This document shows positions 62,701-64,000 of a stretch of DNA of 64,000 nt, in pieces (positions within the stretch are counted from its first letter, which is position 1; the number at the start of each line of letters is the position of its first letter). The notes beneath the pieces were generated by a model that did not search any database, was not told the origin of the DNA, and saw only the letters and a list, made by a program, of their open reading frames with translations. This DNA is from Eopsaltria australis. Its lineage: Eukaryota; Chordata; Aves; Passeriformes; Petroicidae. The translations under genes and the position numbers were made by a program. The stretch is from contig JAVTVJ010000012.1 in the NCBI GenBank assembly GCA_034509425.1, forward strand, positions 11,629,001 to 11,693,000, given 5' to 3'.

Positions 62701-63394
62701 GAAATTCTCTACTGAAGTGTTGTTGGACATGCTGACATTTTTGGTGTGATAGACATGCAAACGACACAGATGGTGACATCTTCCAGTTTTGAAGATGAAT
62801 TTAAAATGCACCTCGACTTCAAAATCATTATCAGTTGTTGAACATATTAAATAATCCAAAGTATGACCATTCCTTTTTGTTTCCCTAAGGCATATGAGCA
62901 TGTCTTGCAAATCACTAATCACAGAATGGACATTTTCTTGAGTCAGCACTTCCATTTACATTGATGAAGTTTCTTTTGCCACTGAAAGATTTCCATAATG
63001 CCATAAACCATCTGGATTTAAAATCATATTTACTCCTAGGTACAGTTGATATGATACAGAGTGGTACATGAGACAGTCCTTTCCCACAGCTGAGCCCATC
63101 ACTCAGCCTGGCAGCCCTGACGTGGGTGTGCCATTACCATTGCCTGCAGTGGGACATCTGGGTTTGTGCCTCTGCTGTGAGAGCCCTTTGCACACACCCA
63201 GGTGCCCAGGAAATCATCACCATCCATGGGCACCCTTCCAGTGCCCTGCTCTCCTCAGCCTAGCACCATTGCAAATGAGGAAAACTATCTGTGCCTTCCC
63301 ATCTAAAACAGATGAGGCAAATTTAGCCCTAAATGCTGGTGGGAGAAGAGTGGCAATTAGCCTTTTTTATGGTTAACAAAAAGTGAATATTTAT
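59766..63394. other. Single-copy AT-rich non-coding DNA
   Basis: No gene is recognised. A short (CA)n/(TA)n stretch lies at 60106-60137. 63068-63376 is GC-richer and open for 102 plus-strand codons (Pro/Cys/His-rich), but it has no recognisable domain and no CpG cluster, and is treated as chance. Confidence 0.5.
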
Positions 63395-63740
63395 TTTAGT
63401 TGTAAAAGGCTACCTTTTACAGGATTTAGAGAGCAGTGGCAAAGTAAACAGGCAATCCATTAGAGGCTAGCTATTCCTGTGTCTGAAGTAGATGTTTTAA
63501 TCTCACAGCTTTCAGGGAGTAATGCATGACCTTTAAAGCATCCCTGCACAAGCTCTGCTGACCACCTGTCATTTCTTTGTGCAGCTATTAATGGCAGTGA
63601 CATTACAGCTTGTGAGAAATCAAATTACAAGACAGTGAGGAAATTAATACTTCAGCACTTCATTATAGGAGAAAACAGTAACAGCCTATACATTTTTTAA
63701 TTATTCTCCTGGATCTGTTTAATCTCTTAAACCAGTGTGT
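63395..63740. promoter_or_regulatory. Candidate conserved non-coding element (enhancer-like)
   Basis: A repeat-free block with tightly packed factor-type words. It holds a CACCTGTC E-box near 63565, GCTATTAATGGCAG near 63585, TGACATTACAG, CAAATTACAAG near 63621, GGAAATTAATAC near 63640 and TTTTAATTATTC near 63695. A perfect 9-bp-stem hairpin (63401-63421) lies at its left edge. Of all blocks in the window this reads most like a vertebrate enhancer-type conserved element. Conservation was not measured. Confidence 0.32.
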
Positions 63741-64000
63741 GATGTTGCTGATAACTCTATTTGAAACTAACCAAAATAGAGGAATTTCCCTGAAAAAAAA
63801 TTGCAGAACAGCACTAGAAATGTTTGATGGGTGACTTTTAGAAGTTGAAATCCTCTAAAAGTTCAGACAGAAGATACTGTATTGGATTTACTAGATGTCT
63901 AACAGAGCAGCATATTCACTGCTTGAGCAGAAGAGGTCATGAAAATATCATAAATGCCTTCACTGGAAGTTAAAGAGGGACAGACCAGCACAGCAAGGTT

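Noticed and set aside
63068..63376. GC-richer 102-codon frame as a possible exon or CpG island
   Set aside because: Very few CpGs, no domain, and a Pro/Cys/His-rich composition typical of chance frames in GC-richer DNA.
1..64000. tRNA, rRNA, snRNA genes, CRISPR arrays and prokaryotic operons
   Set aside because: Read for on both strands; no cloverleaf with A/B boxes, no rRNA words, no regularly spaced repeats and no bacterial gene organisation were seen. The repeat content is vertebrate.

Overview
The window looks like a gene-poor piece of a vertebrate nuclear chromosome, most likely from a bird. The DNA is AT-rich and CpG-poor, no open frame looks like a conserved protein, and the recognisable interspersed repeats are those typical of avian genomes. 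These are nine 5'-truncated CR1 LINE copies (several end in the ATTCTATGATTCTATG-like CR1 3' tail), three solo LTRs of one avian endogenous-retrovirus family, two weaker LTR candidates and three relics resembling ancient MIR SINEs. Nothing bacterial or plasmid-like is present: no operons, no ribosome-binding sites and no CRISPR array.

Layout. 1-11.2 kb is single-copy AT-rich DNA. 11.2-14.2 kb holds a MIR relic, two CR1 3' ends and a minus-strand solo LTR (13587-14180). 14.2-22.6 kb carries two long CR1 copies (17885-18888 and 21766-22550) separated by unique DNA. 24.7-27.4 kb has a possible LTR, an AT-rich block rich in homeodomain-type ATTA cores with a 13-bp inverted repeat (25741-26300), and a second minus-strand solo LTR (26873-27390). 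29.2-41.4 kb is mostly unique sequence with three CR1 pieces, one of them the only minus-strand CR1, and a MIR relic. 41.6-46.6 kb has an ATT/ATC microsatellite, a possible LTR and a long CR1 with a decayed reverse-transcriptase core. 46.6-64 kb is unique DNA with one plus-strand solo LTR (53429-53943), a short CR1 and a MIR relic, and it ends in a block that reads like a conserved non-coding element (63395-63740).

No host protein-coding gene can be supported. Three short stretches have good splice signals around an open frame (12807-12890, 19477-19574, 31414-31514); they are low-confidence exon candidates only. Several AT-rich blocks that combine octamer, homeobox-type and E-box-like motifs are candidate enhancers, but conservation cannot be tested from one sequence. 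The window could be intergenic or lie inside a large intron. Eight of nine CR1 copies are on the plus strand, which would weakly favour a minus-strand host gene if it is intronic. I found no convincing undescribed system. The most useful leads are the candidate regulatory blocks, the exon candidates and the LTR family.
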